A stretch of 64,000 nucleotides of DNA from Hsuehochloa calcarea (lineage: Eukaryota; Streptophyta; Magnoliopsida; Poales; Poaceae). The notes under the pieces are model-generated. The model did no database searches and was not told the origin of the DNA. It saw only the letters and a list, made by a program, of their open reading frames with translations. The DNA is taken from contig CM070594.1 of assembly GCA_036346395.1 (NCBI GenBank), positions 54,793,519 to 54,857,518 of the forward strand. Direction: 5' to 3'. A program made the position numbers and the translations under genes. Below are positions 1 to 11,639 of this stretch, piece by piece. Each line of letters opens with the position of its first letter. The first letter of the stretch is position 1.

Positions 1-261
1 CAAGAATAGTCCCCTGACCATATTAAATTTTGAAGTTGGTGGTGTCCGACATATTTGACGTATTGTACCGTAAATAAGATTTCCATGATTAACCATATAT
101 TTAAAACTAAACTACCCACCGAAAAGGATTATGTACAACATACTACACTACATAATCGTACACTAAAACTATTTAATCCATTCGGTTAAAAAAAATTACC
201 TGAAAGGTAGGCGACCGGACGGACAGTGCTTCGCTAGCTTCTCTCCTTCCCTCTACTCCTC
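1..261. other. AT-rich flank, nothing recognised
   Basis: Left flank of the first LTR element. No convincing reading frame, repeat or terminal structure is visible. The last 60 bases become pyrimidine-rich just before the LTR start. Confidence 0.4.
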
Positions 262-3200
262 TGTAACATCCCAAAGTTCTGTTACCAAAATAAAATAAAT
301 AAATTTATTATTTTATTGGATTTTCTGACTATCGAAGAATTTTCTTGATTTTCTTTAACCTAAAAAGAGTTTTTGCTTTTAAAAGGAAGAAGGAAAATTA
401 ATTATTTAATTTCTTGGTTTTAAAGTCAAAAAGAAATTTTATTACTTTTATTAAATTTCTGGAATTTTATTGGATTTAAATTGAAAAATATAGTTTTAAT
501 TAATTTCTGGAATTTTCTGGTATTTAAAAATGCTTTTCCCATATTTCAGAAAATAAGTTTAATTACTGTACAAAAATAATATATAAATTTAATTTTTAAT
601 TATTTTTATTAATTTAAAAATAAATAAAGGAATTTCTTTAAATTTTTCTAGAATTGTTGAACACTATCTGTTATTTTCTAAAAATCCATATTTGATTTTT
701 GTAATATCTAGCAGTTAAAAATGAATTGCCGTTCGCAAGTAAAAGATATATTTTTGTTGAAAATATTTTATTTAAGATAAAAATACCCTATTGAACTACT
801 CTAAAAAGTTATAGAATTTTTAGACCAATATTACTATTTTTCAAGTTTAAAAATAATTTTCAGCAATATAAAAATAATTACTGTATAATAATAAAATTAT
901 TATTATTACTTTTATTATTTTATTTGCGTTCAGAATCTAGTGTTTAATGTCTGTGATTTGTTTCGGATTTTTCGGAATTTATTTGCTATTTTTCCGGAAT
1001 TAATTAATGCTTTTCGAATTTTGAGAAAAGAATATTCCTCGGAATATTCCGGCTGCTACAGTACAGCACCCAAAAATTCAGCCCAAAAATCCGGTCATAA
1101 CTCCGGCGAGCAATTCCCGCCAAACCGTTACTCCTTTGTGCCTATAAATTGAACCGTAGCCCATCTTTCTCATTCCCCACATCCCACTCGCTCAGATTCG
1201 CGAAAAGCCTCCCGGAGCTCCCTCTACTAGCTCTTCTTCTCTAACTCCGGTGACAACTCCATGAGCCCGATCTCTCCATCTCAGAAGCTCACAAGTGCAC
1301 CAAATTTTACCTGCGTTCTTATAGAGATTCTCTACATTTCTATTCAATCCAAATTTTGATATACATATTGTTTCACATCGACCACAAAAGATCTTCGACG
1401 GTCTTCTTCTCCAACTCCCATGAGAACTCCGTCGAGCCCGATCTCCTCATCCGTTGATCCATCGTGGTACCAAAATTTATTGGTGAGTTCCTATTGAGAT
1501 TCTCCATATTTCTATTCAAGTGGAATTTTGATTCACTAACGTTTTCACCACCGGTCACATGTTCTTCCCCAAGTCCGGCGAGAACTCCGTCGAGCCCGAT
1601 CTCTTCATCTGTTGGGTAATTGCTTGAGCCATTTTACCTACATGTTCCTTTAAATATTATCTACCTTTCTATTCAAACAAAATTTTGAATTTCGTAATAA
1701 TTCAAGATCGCTATGTCGTACATGTGGCGCCAAATCATTCTTATGTCACCGCCACATCACCACATAGTCTACATGGCTGTCACTCAAGTGTCACCTCACT
1801 TTATCTCTCCAAATCAATAGCTACGTCATGCCATGTGTATATTTCCTCTTTATATTTGGAAAATCAATCTCTTAAATTCTGAAATTCGGAATTTAATCTT
1901 TTCATGTGACTTTCAACCTTCCGGAAATTCGTTCTTCTTCATACAAACTCCGATTCCATCGATTCAAATTCCTATATTCATATAAAGTATATATCTTCCT
2001 TATAGTATTTATTTTATAATTTTTGGATTTTATTTGGATTTTGTTTGAATTTGGCTTATGTATGCAGATAGATTTGACGACTTTGAGAGTCGATTGACGC
2101 TGCTTGAGAACAACATATAACCAAGCAAGGCAAGTTATAACTTTGATCGTATTTGATCCCATTATTTAAAATTTATTTAAATTCTATTTTAAATTATTAT
2201 TGCATGCTATTTCTATTCAAGTAATTTAAATACCTGTTTTTAAATTATAGTTAGTCCCATTGCCATTGTATAGCCAACTTTGCTGTTGAATGAAACATAC
2301 CTTGACACATTAGATAAAAATCTGGTTTATGCAGTAGTATGAACCATAACATTTTGGGAAAAATTATGCTTAGACCAAAAATGTTCAGTTCCGGGAATTT
2401 GGCCCAAATAATCAACTATTGTTTAAAAGCCTATGACATTGGTTTGTCATGGAAGATTTTACAAATGACTTTGAAAAGCAAAATGAAAAGTTGGTTTGTA
2501 CTTGGGCGAAATGGATGCTTGGTGGAGTGCGAGTTTATGCACGGCTCAATCCGTAGGTTTGAGGCCCATGGGTTATTTTGAAAGTCGCCCAAGTCGCTTA
2601 AGGACCGGTCTTGAGCCGCATCTTGCTAAGCCACATCAGACTACCACATGTCTGTATGGGCGGGACTGGCTAAATAATTTGTAACATTCCATTGTAGTTG
2701 TGCCATTTTGGTGTGTGGGTGTCGGTTAGACAAGATTCCACATGGCGCAAGAGGGGCTTGAATCCGTGGTGGTTAGCCCAATGGAAGCGAAACCTTAGCG
2801 AGGCAAGGCTACGGTGTGATGGCGCATTGTAAAAGCCTTGACACGTGCTCTAGATCGCTACCTAAGGTAGTGAGCAAGTGGGATCGACGGATGCCAAACA
2901 AACTAGAGAATTCATGTCTTGTGGGTAAAGTTGTACAACCTCTGCAGAGTGTAAAACTATTCGAATAGCCGTGTCCACGGTCATGGACATGCTGGCAAAG
3001 CCACTCAAAGTTAGACTTTGGTTTTGATTTCAAAAGATTTTTGCAAATGATTTGAGGATGGTTAATCCTTGTGGTAAAATTGGGCGGTTAGCCATGTGAT
3101 AGGAGGGTATCCATCACCATGTTTCATATGGAGGTTATCCTACTATAAAACTTGAGAATTTATAAAATGAATTTTAGTTATAAAATATCTGCTTTGGAAC

Positions 3201-3617
3201 TTAGTACAAATATTTAAAGAAAATATTGCTTTATGCAAAATCAACCAATAAGCCTTCCTTTCATATATCCATGCATGCATTAACTCTGTTATTAGGTGTA
3301 ACTTATGAGCACGTAGTTGTGCTCACCCTTGCTTCATGCAAATAAATTTCAGAGGAGAAGGACTTGGATCTCGACGACTAGGCCGCTACCCTCGATTGCT
3401 CAGGGCGCATCACCGACTTCACTACTTCTTCGTCTTCCGCTGTGTTTGTTTAATGTTGGCTTGTAAGCCTTTCTTGTAATCAACTCTGATATTTATTAAT
3501 AAAGTTGTGCGATTTATGGATGTTACCATATCTGTTTACTGTGTGAACTAGCTACTGATCATGGGACTAGTTCAGAAATGCACAGAGGATTCTGGGGTGT
3601 TACTCCCGGGTCCGACA
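262..3617 (+). repeat. 5' LTR, about 3.36 kb
   Basis: Begins with TG at 262. Its end is placed at the CA of CCGACA (3617), four bases before the PBS; GGGGTGTTAC at about 3593-3602 mirrors the start TGTAACATCCC and is an alternative end. A TATA-like box (TATAAAT, about 1142) follows a long AT-rich stretch and would mark the U3/R boundary. A likely polyadenylation context (AATAAAG, about 3499) lies in the 3' part. All short reading frames inside it look random. Confidence 0.7.
1231..1690 (+). repeat. Three degenerate direct repeats of about 160 bp inside the LTR
   Basis: The phrase GAGCCCGATCTC followed by CATC recurs at about 1264, 1433 and 1592. Each copy is preceded by CTTCTYC/AACTCC-like text and followed by a TTCTATTCAA and AAATTTTGAT-like stretch. 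Spacing is about 169 and 159 bp. The copies lie just downstream of the TATA-like box, in the presumed R/U5 leader. Confidence 0.7.
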
Positions 3618-3621
3618 GAAA

Positions 3622-3634
3622 TGGTATCAGAGCC
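3622..3634 (+). other. Primer-binding site (tRNA-iMet type)
   Basis: TGGTATCAGAGCC is the standard plant LTR-retrotransposon PBS, complementary to the 3' end of initiator tRNA-Met. It sits four bases after the proposed 5' LTR end. Confidence 0.85.
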
Positions 3635-4383
3635 ATGTCGATTGTAGGTCGTGACCTAGTTAGAATGGTCGTTAGTTCGAAAACTTCAAAAAAATTATTT
3701 TATATAACAAGAAAAATAAATTGTTCTCTCCTCATCTTGGTCATCTATCTGTCCTTAGCTTCCTCATAGCAATTCTTCCTTACCAAATTCTCTCCTCATT
3801 ATTTTGTAATGTTAAATGGATCCTCTTTCCCTTGAAAATTTCTATAGTTGGTCAGCACGATTATTAACCCTTACGTTCAAGGACCCAAGTCATGCATCAT
3901 CATCGCCACAATCCAAGGACAACGGACATGATTAATCGAAGACTGTGAACCGAAGATCGCAATGTGAGCCAAGCCATATAGCTTAAGTTTGCCAAGATTC
4001 ATTCTGTGTATTAAGTCCTTTCACCAGCTTACGAGTATTGATCGAGTAGAACGTTGTATTGTTTCTTAACTTGTATCGTATGTTTTCTTTTGGAACGTCG
4101 TACATAGATCTTTTGATCTTATGTACAACGTTTGCTTCAAATGGGTAGTCTTCTCATCTCGTAGTTTTCTTTCTCATCCTTTGCTATCGTCTCTTCTCTA
4201 ACAATCCATTGGACTTTTAATCTATCGATGCACCTGAAGGACGAATTGACGCTTCGAATTTCTGAACCACTCAACACCCTTGAACATGAAGCCAACTTGA
4301 AGATAGACACACACACTCAATTCATTTATCCTATGTCCATACTCTTTCTTTCTAGCTTCTCTGAATCTCGGGGACGAGATTCC

Positions 4384-4399
4384 TTTTAAGGGGGGTAGT
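4384..4399 (+). other. Polypurine tract before 3' LTR
   Basis: TTTTAAGGGGGGTAG directly precedes the second LTR start at 4401, and the upstream text GGGACGAGATTCC is typical of plant gypsy elements. Together with the PBS it fixes the element in plus orientation. Confidence 0.8.
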
Positions 4400-4400
4400 T

Positions 4401-4735
4401 TGTAAAATCCCAAAGTTCTGTTACCAAAATAAAATAAATAAATTTATTATTTTATTGGATTTTCTGACTATCGAAGAATTTTCTTGATTTTCTTTAACCT
4501 AAAAAGAGTTTTTGCTTTTAAAAGGAAGAAGGAAAATTAATTATTTAATTTCTTGGTTTTAAAGTCAAAAAGAAATTTTATTAGTTTTATTAAATTTCTG
4601 GAATTTTATTGGATTTAAATTGAAAAATATAGTTTTAATTAATTTCTGGAATTTTCTGGTATTTAATTTCTGGAATATAGTTTTAATTAATTTCTGGTAT
4701 CTTTTAAATTAATATTATTTCAAAAATATTCACCA
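4401..4735 (+). repeat. Truncated 3' LTR
   Basis: Near-identical to 262-525 for the first 260 bases. After that it carries an extra partial repeat of the TTAATTAATTTCTGG motif and runs into unrelated, more GC-rich sequence. About 90 percent of the LTR is missing. Confidence 0.75.
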
Positions 4736-5367
4736 CACTACCCTCGCCAAATCCAACGTCGGCGACAGCGGTTCTGGATGCCGGCCATTGTTATGCTACT
4801 CCCTGCTCCTCCCTAGTGCTATTACTCATACTTTCCCCCTTGGATTCATCCCTACTTGAGTTCCTAAGGTTTAAATCCTAGCTTGGGTTTCGCAGATTCC
4901 TTGTCGCGTGAGTTCCCAAGCGCATCCTCCTCGTCTCTAGCCTCTCTCTCTCTCTCTCTCTCTCTCTCTAGCCTTACCCTTGATTTCAGTTTTACTCTAC
5001 TATGTTGATTTATATGTGTTGTGCAATTAGGAATAAACTACGGTGATATATGTTGATTAGCTCCATATTGGTGATTATGGTGGGGTATTGTGGTCCCTAT
5101 TGATGTTATAAAATGCTTGATTTATTTGATTGGATGAGGTGAGGAATAGAAAGTGATTGGCACCTTTTTGTTGGTTGATGAAGCAGTTGCTCTTGTGCAC
5201 ACCCCTTTTTTCCTTCCCCAACTTCCCCTTGTCTTCCCCCTTCCTGCTGCTGGTCCCCTCCTTCACCCCATGGCTAGCAGGGGTAGTGGTCAAAGGGGTC
5301 AGAATTGGAAATAAAGTTAGAGAGATGTTATCTTTAAAATATTTTTTAAAAATAACACTAATACAAA
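4736..5367. other. Unassigned spacer with a CT microsatellite
   Basis: Follows the truncated LTR. It begins with a moderately GC-rich, leader-like stretch and carries an uninterrupted (CT)n tract of 14 units at 4942-4969. No supported gene; the short open frames on both strands at 5075-5380 overlap each other and resemble nothing known to me. Confidence 0.5.
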
Positions 5368-5379
5368 CAAGGCTATGCT

Positions 5380-5770
5380 GAACGCTTCATCGCAGATGGT
5401 ACCGTCTGTGTTGTACTCATTACAGACAGTTCCTTTGGAACCGTCTGTGATACATAATTATCACAGATGGTTTGTAAATAGAACCGTCCAGAATGCGCTC
5501 TAACTTCAATTCTTGCATACTCCAGACACTTGTAAAATTAGTGGTACTTTTTTAGTGGCACTTCTGATGCTAGCAGGAGAAAAACAGAATATTTTTTAGA
5601 TATGAAAGGAACCATCACTTGCGATTATAAACTACAACAGTATGTGATATTTAATTATCACAGACGGTTATTAACAAGAACCATCTGTGATGTTTGTTTA
5701 CCACAGACGGTTTGTAATTGGAACCGTTTGTTATGTGTATCACAGACGGTTATTAACAAGAACCGTCTCT
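5380..5770. repeat. Left subterminal repeat cluster of the CACTA element
   Basis: Multiple copies of CACAGACGGTT and the complement AACCGTCTGTGAT, in both orientations, often as pairs around a short spacer. In CACTA elements such subterminal motifs are the binding sites of the TNPA-type protein; that role is assumed here from the family. Confidence 0.8.
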
Positions 5771-6218
5771 GATAAGCGTGGTTGCTTTGAAGAAGACGGC
5801 AAGTACACCTAAGAAAGCAACCAAGCCCACCACGAAGTATGATTTTTTTTGGGGGGTCATCCACGCAGCATAAGGAGGACGAGATAGCAGACACGACCAA
5901 CCTCATCGAACCTGACACACTCTCCTGGCAACCATGCTTCTTGAACTCGCAGGGGCTGGTCATACCGACCAGCTAGAGAATGCTAATGAAGTAAGAGTGT
6001 GCCAAGCCGGAATACAATCACGGTATGACCAGCCCCTGCAAGTTCAAGAAGCATAGCTGCCAGAAGAGTATGTCAGGTTCGATGAAGTAGGTCGTGGCTA
6101 CCGTCTCATCACCTCATGTTGCGTGGACGACAATCAAAAAAAGATCATGCTTCGTGGTGGGCTTGGTTGCTTTCTTAGGCGCACTCGCTGTCTTCTTCAA
6201 AGCAGCCGCATCAGAGAC
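5764..6218. repeat. Large inverted repeat 1, arms about 200 bp
   Basis: 5764-5967 is the imperfect reverse complement of 6021-6218. Landmarks are GCTTTGAAGAAGACGGC (left) against GCTGTCTTCTTCAAAGC (right) at the outer ends, and GGGGCTGGTCATACCG against CGGTATGACCAGCCCC at the inner ends. The loop is about 53 bases. A transcript would fold into a long hairpin. Confidence 0.85.
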
Positions 6219-6226
6219 AAATGAAT

Positions 6227-6798
6227 ACTAACCTTAGATCACCAAGAACAAATAGATCTATAAGCACACTTGAAAATCTATAGTATTTCTTTCACCAAAC
6301 ACGCCCCAGAGTCGGCTGCCTCTCTCAAAGCAACCACATATATATCAGAGACATTTCTCACTATAGATAGATCTATATCTAAGGGGACGACCAGATATTT
6401 AATGGCCATATCACGATTTTTGTTAAAAACCAGTTGTGATACGTATACAGTTTCACATAAGATTACTGTTAATAACTGTCTGTGCTATTTATCACAGACG
6501 GTTCGTAACAAGAACCATATGTGACGCCAACGATTATCGTAGACAGTGATTATTTAAAACCGTCTGTGATACGTATCACAGACAGTTCTTTTTAAGAATG
6601 GTCTGTGATATGCGTAATTAAATATCTGGTCATCCCAACTCCAGATAGATATGTCTATAGTGAGATCTATCTCTGATATGCGCACAGCTGCTTTGAAGGA
6701 GGCGACCAGCTCTGGGGCGTTTGGTTAAATAATTAAATACCGTAGATTTTCAAGTGCGTGCTTGTAGATCTATTTATTCTTGGTGATCTAAGGTTAGT
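6227..6798. repeat. Large inverted repeat 2, arms about 190 bp
   Basis: 6227-6412 is the imperfect reverse complement of 6606-6798. Landmarks are ACTAACCTTAGATCACCAAG at the left outer end and CTTGGTGATCTAAGGTTAGT at the right outer end. The loop of about 193 bases holds further ACAGACGG repeats. The right arm ends three bases before the first transposase codon used below, so the arm forms the leader of that gene. Confidence 0.85.
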
Positions 6799-6800
6799 GT

Positions 6801-8952
6801 ATGAAACGGAAGTACATTTTGATGTCACTATTAATCCAAGGGCCGAAGCAACCTAGGAACGATATTGATGTGTACATAGCACCATTGCTGGAAGGTCTTC
6901 TGACACTGTGGAACGAAGGGGTACAGGTATGTGTTGCATACAAACGAGAGAACTTCACTTTACGTGCCATGTTGTTATGCATCATCAATGATTTTCCTGC
7001 CCTTGGTAACCTGTCGGGGTTCAATACAAAAGGAGCTAAAGCATGCCCGCATTGCTTACATGATACCGAGAGTGTGTGACTGAACAACTCGCGCAAAACT
7101 GTGTACATGCGTCACCCTAGGTTCCTTCCCAAGTATCACCCATACCGCAATATGAAGAAATAATTCGACGGAAATAAAGAGAACGGTTCACCTCCAAGGG
7201 ATTTTAAAGGGAAAGAGGTCTATGATATAGTTAAGGATGTCGATGTTGTGCTTGGAAAGGGACGTAAATTGAGGACCCGTCAGAAAAACATCTGGAAGAA
7301 GCGATAAATTTTTTAAGACTTACCTTATTGGGAGTACTTAGAAGTTCGCCACTGCATCGACGTCATGCACGTGGAGACGAATATATGTGATAACTTGATT
7401 GGTCTCTTACTGAACATTCATGACAAAATAAAGGATGGTGTCAACGTACGACGTGACTTGGTTGATATGAACATAAGGACCGAGTTAGCACCGAAAGAGA
7501 CCGGTAAAGGATGAACATACCTTCCCCTAACTCACTACACTATGTCCAAGGCCGAGAGAAAGGAACTATGCAAGAGCTTACATGATGTGAAAGTTCTGTC
7601 TGGTTACTCCGCCAGCACGAAGAAACTTGTTTCTATGGAAGATTTGAAATTAATTGTTATGAAGTCTCATGATTGTCATGTGCTGATGACACAAATTTTC
7701 CTATTGTAATTAGAAGTATTTTACCAAACAAAATCCGAGTGGTAATCATGAGGTCATGTTATTTCATTAACTCAGTTGCTCAGAAGGTCATCGATCCCGA
7801 AGGACTAGATACTCTACAGGTCGAGGTGGGGACGACTCTATGTCATCTTGAGAAGTATTTTCCTCCGTCCCTTTTTGATATCATGGTTCATCTCATTGTT
7901 CACCTTGTGAAAAAGATAAAGATATGCGGCCCTGTGTTCCTACGTCATATGTACCCGTTCGAGAGGTACATGGGAATTCTCAAGTCCTATGTACGGAATT
8001 GATCTCGGCTCGAGGGCAGCATCATAGAAGGTTATGCAACCGAAGATGTCATTGAGTTATGCATCGATTACATGGCTCAGGTGGAATCGATAGTTGTGCC
8101 TCTATCTCGCCACAAGGGGGGCTGAAGGGTATCGGGACCATCGGAAGGAAAGTGATCACTCACAATTTCGATGCATACACTCAAGCTCACTTCACGGTCT
8201 TGCAACACATGACCCAAGTGTCCCTCTACATCGACGAGCACAAAGACACGCTACATCAATAGAATCCGGGCCGGTCGAAGGATTGGTTCACAAGAGAGCA
8301 CAACCGCCGGTTCAACGAATTGTTAAAGGAGCGATTCACTCGGAGGCCATCTTCAAGTGATGATATGCTACCATGGTTGGTAAAAGGTCCAAAATTTACA
8401 ACTATGACATGACAATGATACGATATAAATGAGTACACATTTTATACAACAACTCAGGATAGGAAGAGCACAATCCAAAATAGTGGTGTCCGCATAGATG
8501 CGTTTCACGAGCAGTTCAATACCATTGGGTTAAGCTCCTACTGTGGGTTCGTAAAGGAGATTTGGGAGCTCGACTACGTACTTTTCAAGATCCTCCTATT
8601 TCGGTGCCATTGAGTCAAACTTCCACAGGGTATGAAGGTCGACAAGTATGGTGTCACTACTGTGGACCTCGAATGTGTCGAATACAAGGACGAACTATTT
8701 GTACTCGCTAAGCAAGTTGTTCAAGTTTTTTATGTAAAGGACTCGACAAATAAGAATCGTCGCATAGTTCTTCATGGAAAAAGAAGGATTGTTGGAGTTG
8801 AGAATGTCATAGATGAGGAAGAGCACAATCAATTTGATGAGTTCCCTCCTTTCAGAGATGACATTAGGCTTGAGAAAAAAAACTGGGCGAGGAAGCTAGC
8901 TATATGCTCTTCGATCATCGTGAAGGGTTGTTTTTTAAAACGAAATAGCTAA
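6801..8952 (+). pseudogene. TNP2-like CACTA transposase, decayed
   Basis: Remains of the main En/Spm transposase (TNPD/TNP2 class), which would cut and join the element ends. The best-preserved block (6801-7079) has LIQGPKQPRNDIDVYIAPLL and later ALGNLSGFNTKGAKACPHCL, hallmark TNP2/Transposase_21 text. After a stop at 7077 the same protein continues in other frames: YMRHPRFLPKYHPYRNM (about 7105), DVMHVETNICDNLIGLL (about 7362-7412), a DUF4218-like block ending FERYMGILKSYVRN (to 8002), and a DUF4216-like block VDKYGVTTVDLECVEYKDEL (8632-8952). Several stops and frameshifts break it, so no full-length product is possible. The start at 6801 is only the first ATG of the surviving block; earlier exons may be missing. 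Confidence 0.85.
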
Positions 8953-9094
8953 GTGTAATGAATACCTATTTGGAAAATTATTCCATTGTAATTAAGAAAC
9001 TCAGCGACATGTAATTAAGGAATTATTCTATTGTAATTGATTCACTAATTAAGAAATTATTCCATCTGTGATTGTATTTACTTTCTTGTTTTCA

Positions 9095-9800
9095 GAGGGC
9101 ATAGCTAGCATTTCCTGAGGCTAGCCGAAGAACAGAATAGTAATTTTTCAGTTATACACATACAGTTTAGTGGAACAAACTGTCTGTAATATATGTAGCA
9201 CAACGATCATAAGGCGCCTAAAAATTCGCCTCCCGCGCACGCATCCAAAAATTCACATGCTGAGCATCACAGACGGTTCCGTAATAGAACTGTATGTGAT
9301 ACTTATCACACACAGTTCTTAAATATAACCGTCTTGGATATGCTCATTTATCGCAGACGGTCCTGGAATAGAAACGTCTGTGATATACTTTCGACAGGTA
9401 GTGGTCGTAGCTTTCTTATCATACACTGTTCTTAAATATATCCGTCTGTGATATGCTCGCTTATCGCAGATGGTCCTAGAATAGAACTGTCTGTGATATG
9501 CTTATGACTAGGTAGTGGTCATAGCTTTCTTATCACACACGATTCTTAAATATAATCATTTGTGATATGCTCGCTTATCGCAGACGGTCCTGGAATAGAA
9601 CTGTTTGTGACATGCTTACGACCGGGGGTGGTCGTAGTAAAGCCTACAACAATAGAGCTTATCACAGACGGTTCTAGAATAGAACTATCTATGATATGAC
9701 CGCTTATCACAGACGATCCTAGAATAGAAACGTCTATGGTATGATCACTTATCACAGATGGTTCTTTAATATAACCGTCTGTGAAATACATTTATAAATA
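9095..9800. repeat. Internal ACAGACGG repeat cluster with promoter-like end
   Basis: A third cluster of CACAGACGGTT / AACCGTCTGTGA motifs lies in the middle of the element instead of at an end. It contains near-tandem units of roughly 115-130 bp (TCGCAGAYGGTCCTRGAATAGAA recurs at about 9353, 9466 and 9579). The first 100 bases (GAGGGCAtaGCtAGCATTtCCTGAGGCTAGCC) match 13373-13410 near the right end. Confidence 0.8.
9792..9800 (+). promoter_or_regulatory. TATA box for the second CACTA reading frame
   Basis: TTATAAATAGGGGGCC at the exit of the internal repeat cluster is a strong plant TATA context. The following leader contains two copies of a CTCCTCA(A/G)AGCACACTCTCC phrase (about 9829 and 9866) and reaches an ATG at 10205. 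Confidence 0.55.
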
Positions 9801-10204
9801 GGGGGCCCCACTAGGATTTGCGTCCTTGCTCCTCAGAGCACACTCTCCAGGTTTGCATCCTTACTCCTCAAAGCACACTCTCCGGTCTCCCGACCTCCTC
9901 CCTGCGTCGGCGTCACCCCTCTACGATCTCTGACCTCCTCCCCACGCTAGCATCATCTCTCTACGACCCCTGACCTCCTCCCTGCGCTGGTGTCATCCCT
10001 CTACGACCTTGACGACGCGGCACCTGACCTCAACGACGCCTCGCTTCCCCGACCTCGACTCCTTCTTCGTCCACGCTTCCCGTCAAGGTAGATCACCGCT
10101 TTGAATTGTGCTAGTAGAAGTTTCAAATTGTGCTATTTTTATTGACTCTAGATAGCACTGTGAGATGTTGATTTGTTAATATTGCGAGATAGCAAGTAAG
10201 CAAG

Positions 10205-11448
10205 ATGACATCTGCACCGTCTTCCCCACCATCATCGATGTCGCCAAATGCATTTGGATCTCCAAGGAAAGTGGTACCTAAGAGACATGCCAAAGGAATA
10301 TTAAAAATTCCTGTGGGCTGAATGACCATCACGGCTGTCAGTCCCTCTGGGGTCCTTCTACTTTCCCATAAAGCAACGGTAGCATTCCGAACTACCTGTG
10401 GTATACTTGTAAGGGAACGAGTCCCCATCATCACGCAGAACTGGAAGGATATAACGGACGTAGAGAAAGCGCATATGTGGATTGAAATTACAACGTCGTT
10501 CGAGATCCCACCAGAATTCTTTGAACTCGTGCGACGGCATGTGTTCCCAGCGATGGCACACGCTTGGAAGACCTTCAAGAGCAAACTTGTCACGGGCTAT
10601 GTGAACAACGATCATACACTCTGCATGAGGTATAGTTTTGTGTCGTCGGATACATGGGACGCCTTTGTGCGAATGAAGATGATGAACGAATTTCAGCAGC
10701 AAAGTGCAGCGCACAAGGCTATCCAGGCATAAAATATTCACCCCTACAAACTCGGCACTGCTGGGTACGCAGGTAAAATCCCGGGATGGATGAGTGACCA
10801 TGATGTGGCAGTCCAGTTGGAGGTCTCCCCGCTATTTACAGAGACCACAGACGAGCGCATCTGAAATTTGTTAAGAGCGGGGGCCTCAACCACGTCATCG
10901 GGCGCCATCTCTTTCACAAACCCGACAAACGAGGGAGTGTGCTAACGCATGGTAAGATATATCGAACTACCTAGTTTTTAAAAAGTCCATAACTTCGTAA
11001 GGTCAAAAATAATATGATGGCCTCTTGCAGCAAACATTGAGTACCCAATCTTCTCAAGGCTCCTTCGAGGCAGTCATAAAGAGGAATATACTATCCACGG
11101 CCCTGGGAAACAAGGAGCACCCGGGTCGCACATGGGGCCTTAGGGTTTACGTACTTTGAAAGCATGGATTCTCACACGACTCCGAGGCATATAGGAGTCG
11201 GAAGAGATCCAGGGCCGAGCGCGAGGGACAGTGGAAAGCGGAGTTCAAATAATAGATTACAACATTGCAGGAACAAATGAATCAAATCCTCTACCGGTCG
11301 CAAGACACCCCCATAATTTTGGGAGCCAGTCCCCCTCAAAATCGAAGTAGCGTCGCGTCCACGCCTGTACTTCCTGAACTTGGCGACGCCCAATTACCTA
11401 TCGACCTCATCCAGGTAATGTACATCTCCGGGATGCCCCAAAGATAGA
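10205..11448 (+). pseudogene. Second CACTA ORF, plant transposase (Ptta/En/Spm) family, broken
   Basis: Starts at ATG 10205 with a serine/proline-rich segment. An in-frame stop at 10319-10321 is followed in the same frame by ITQNWKDITDVEKAHMW, VRRHVFPAMAHAWKTFKSKL and, past another stop at 10730-10732, HPYKLGTAGYAGKIPGWMSD. A later exon-like stretch (about 11031-11230) gives ALGNKEHPGRTWGL and DSEAYRSRKRSRAE, and then an EQMNQIL region. These are the conserved blocks of the grass Ptta/En/Spm plant transposase family, usually taken as the TNPA-like DNA-binding partner. A GT donor near 10951 and an AG near 11030 suggest an intron. At least two in-frame stops make it a pseudogene unless they reflect base-call errors. 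Confidence 0.75.
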
Positions 11449-11639
11449 CCTGTAGGACGCATTAACTAATTGTGTATCATTTTGTAGGTGCCCACTCTCT
11501 ACAGGCTCCAAGTGCTGGTTGGGTCCATTCCTGTTGAGGCTCGGTGGGGGGGTGTTTCCATGTTTGGAAGAGATGATGGTGCACGGTGCCCAGCTGAGGC
11601 AGGGTTACACCAAGGTCCAGGTGAACATCGTACATGATA

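Larger units (their letters stand above)
262..4735 (+). mobile_element. Gypsy-type LTR element without gag-pol, 3' LTR truncated
   Basis: The segment starting TGTAACATCCCAAAG at 262 returns as TGTAAAATCCCAAAG at 4401 and stays nearly identical for about 260 bp, so these are the starts of two direct LTRs. A primer-binding site lies at 3622 and a polypurine tract at 4384-4397, both in plus orientation. The sequence between the LTRs is under 0.8 kb and encodes no gag, protease, RT or integrase, so the element is non-autonomous (LARD-like) or internally deleted. The second LTR diverges after about 4666 and is lost by about 4735, so no target duplication can be tested. Assignment to gypsy rests on the LTR and PPT style, which is an inference. 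Confidence 0.75.

Noticed and set aside
3622..3634. TGGTATCAGAGCC considered as part of a tRNA gene
   Set aside because: No cloverleaf surrounds it; the same motif recurs just after an LTR at 19313 and is the primer-binding site.
5356..5360. CACTA pentamer considered as the exact left end of the CACTA element
   Set aside because: The sequence after it (ATACAAAC) does not match the right terminus; the alignment GCTAT...TCATCGCAGA fits a start at 5368 better, though the head is degraded.
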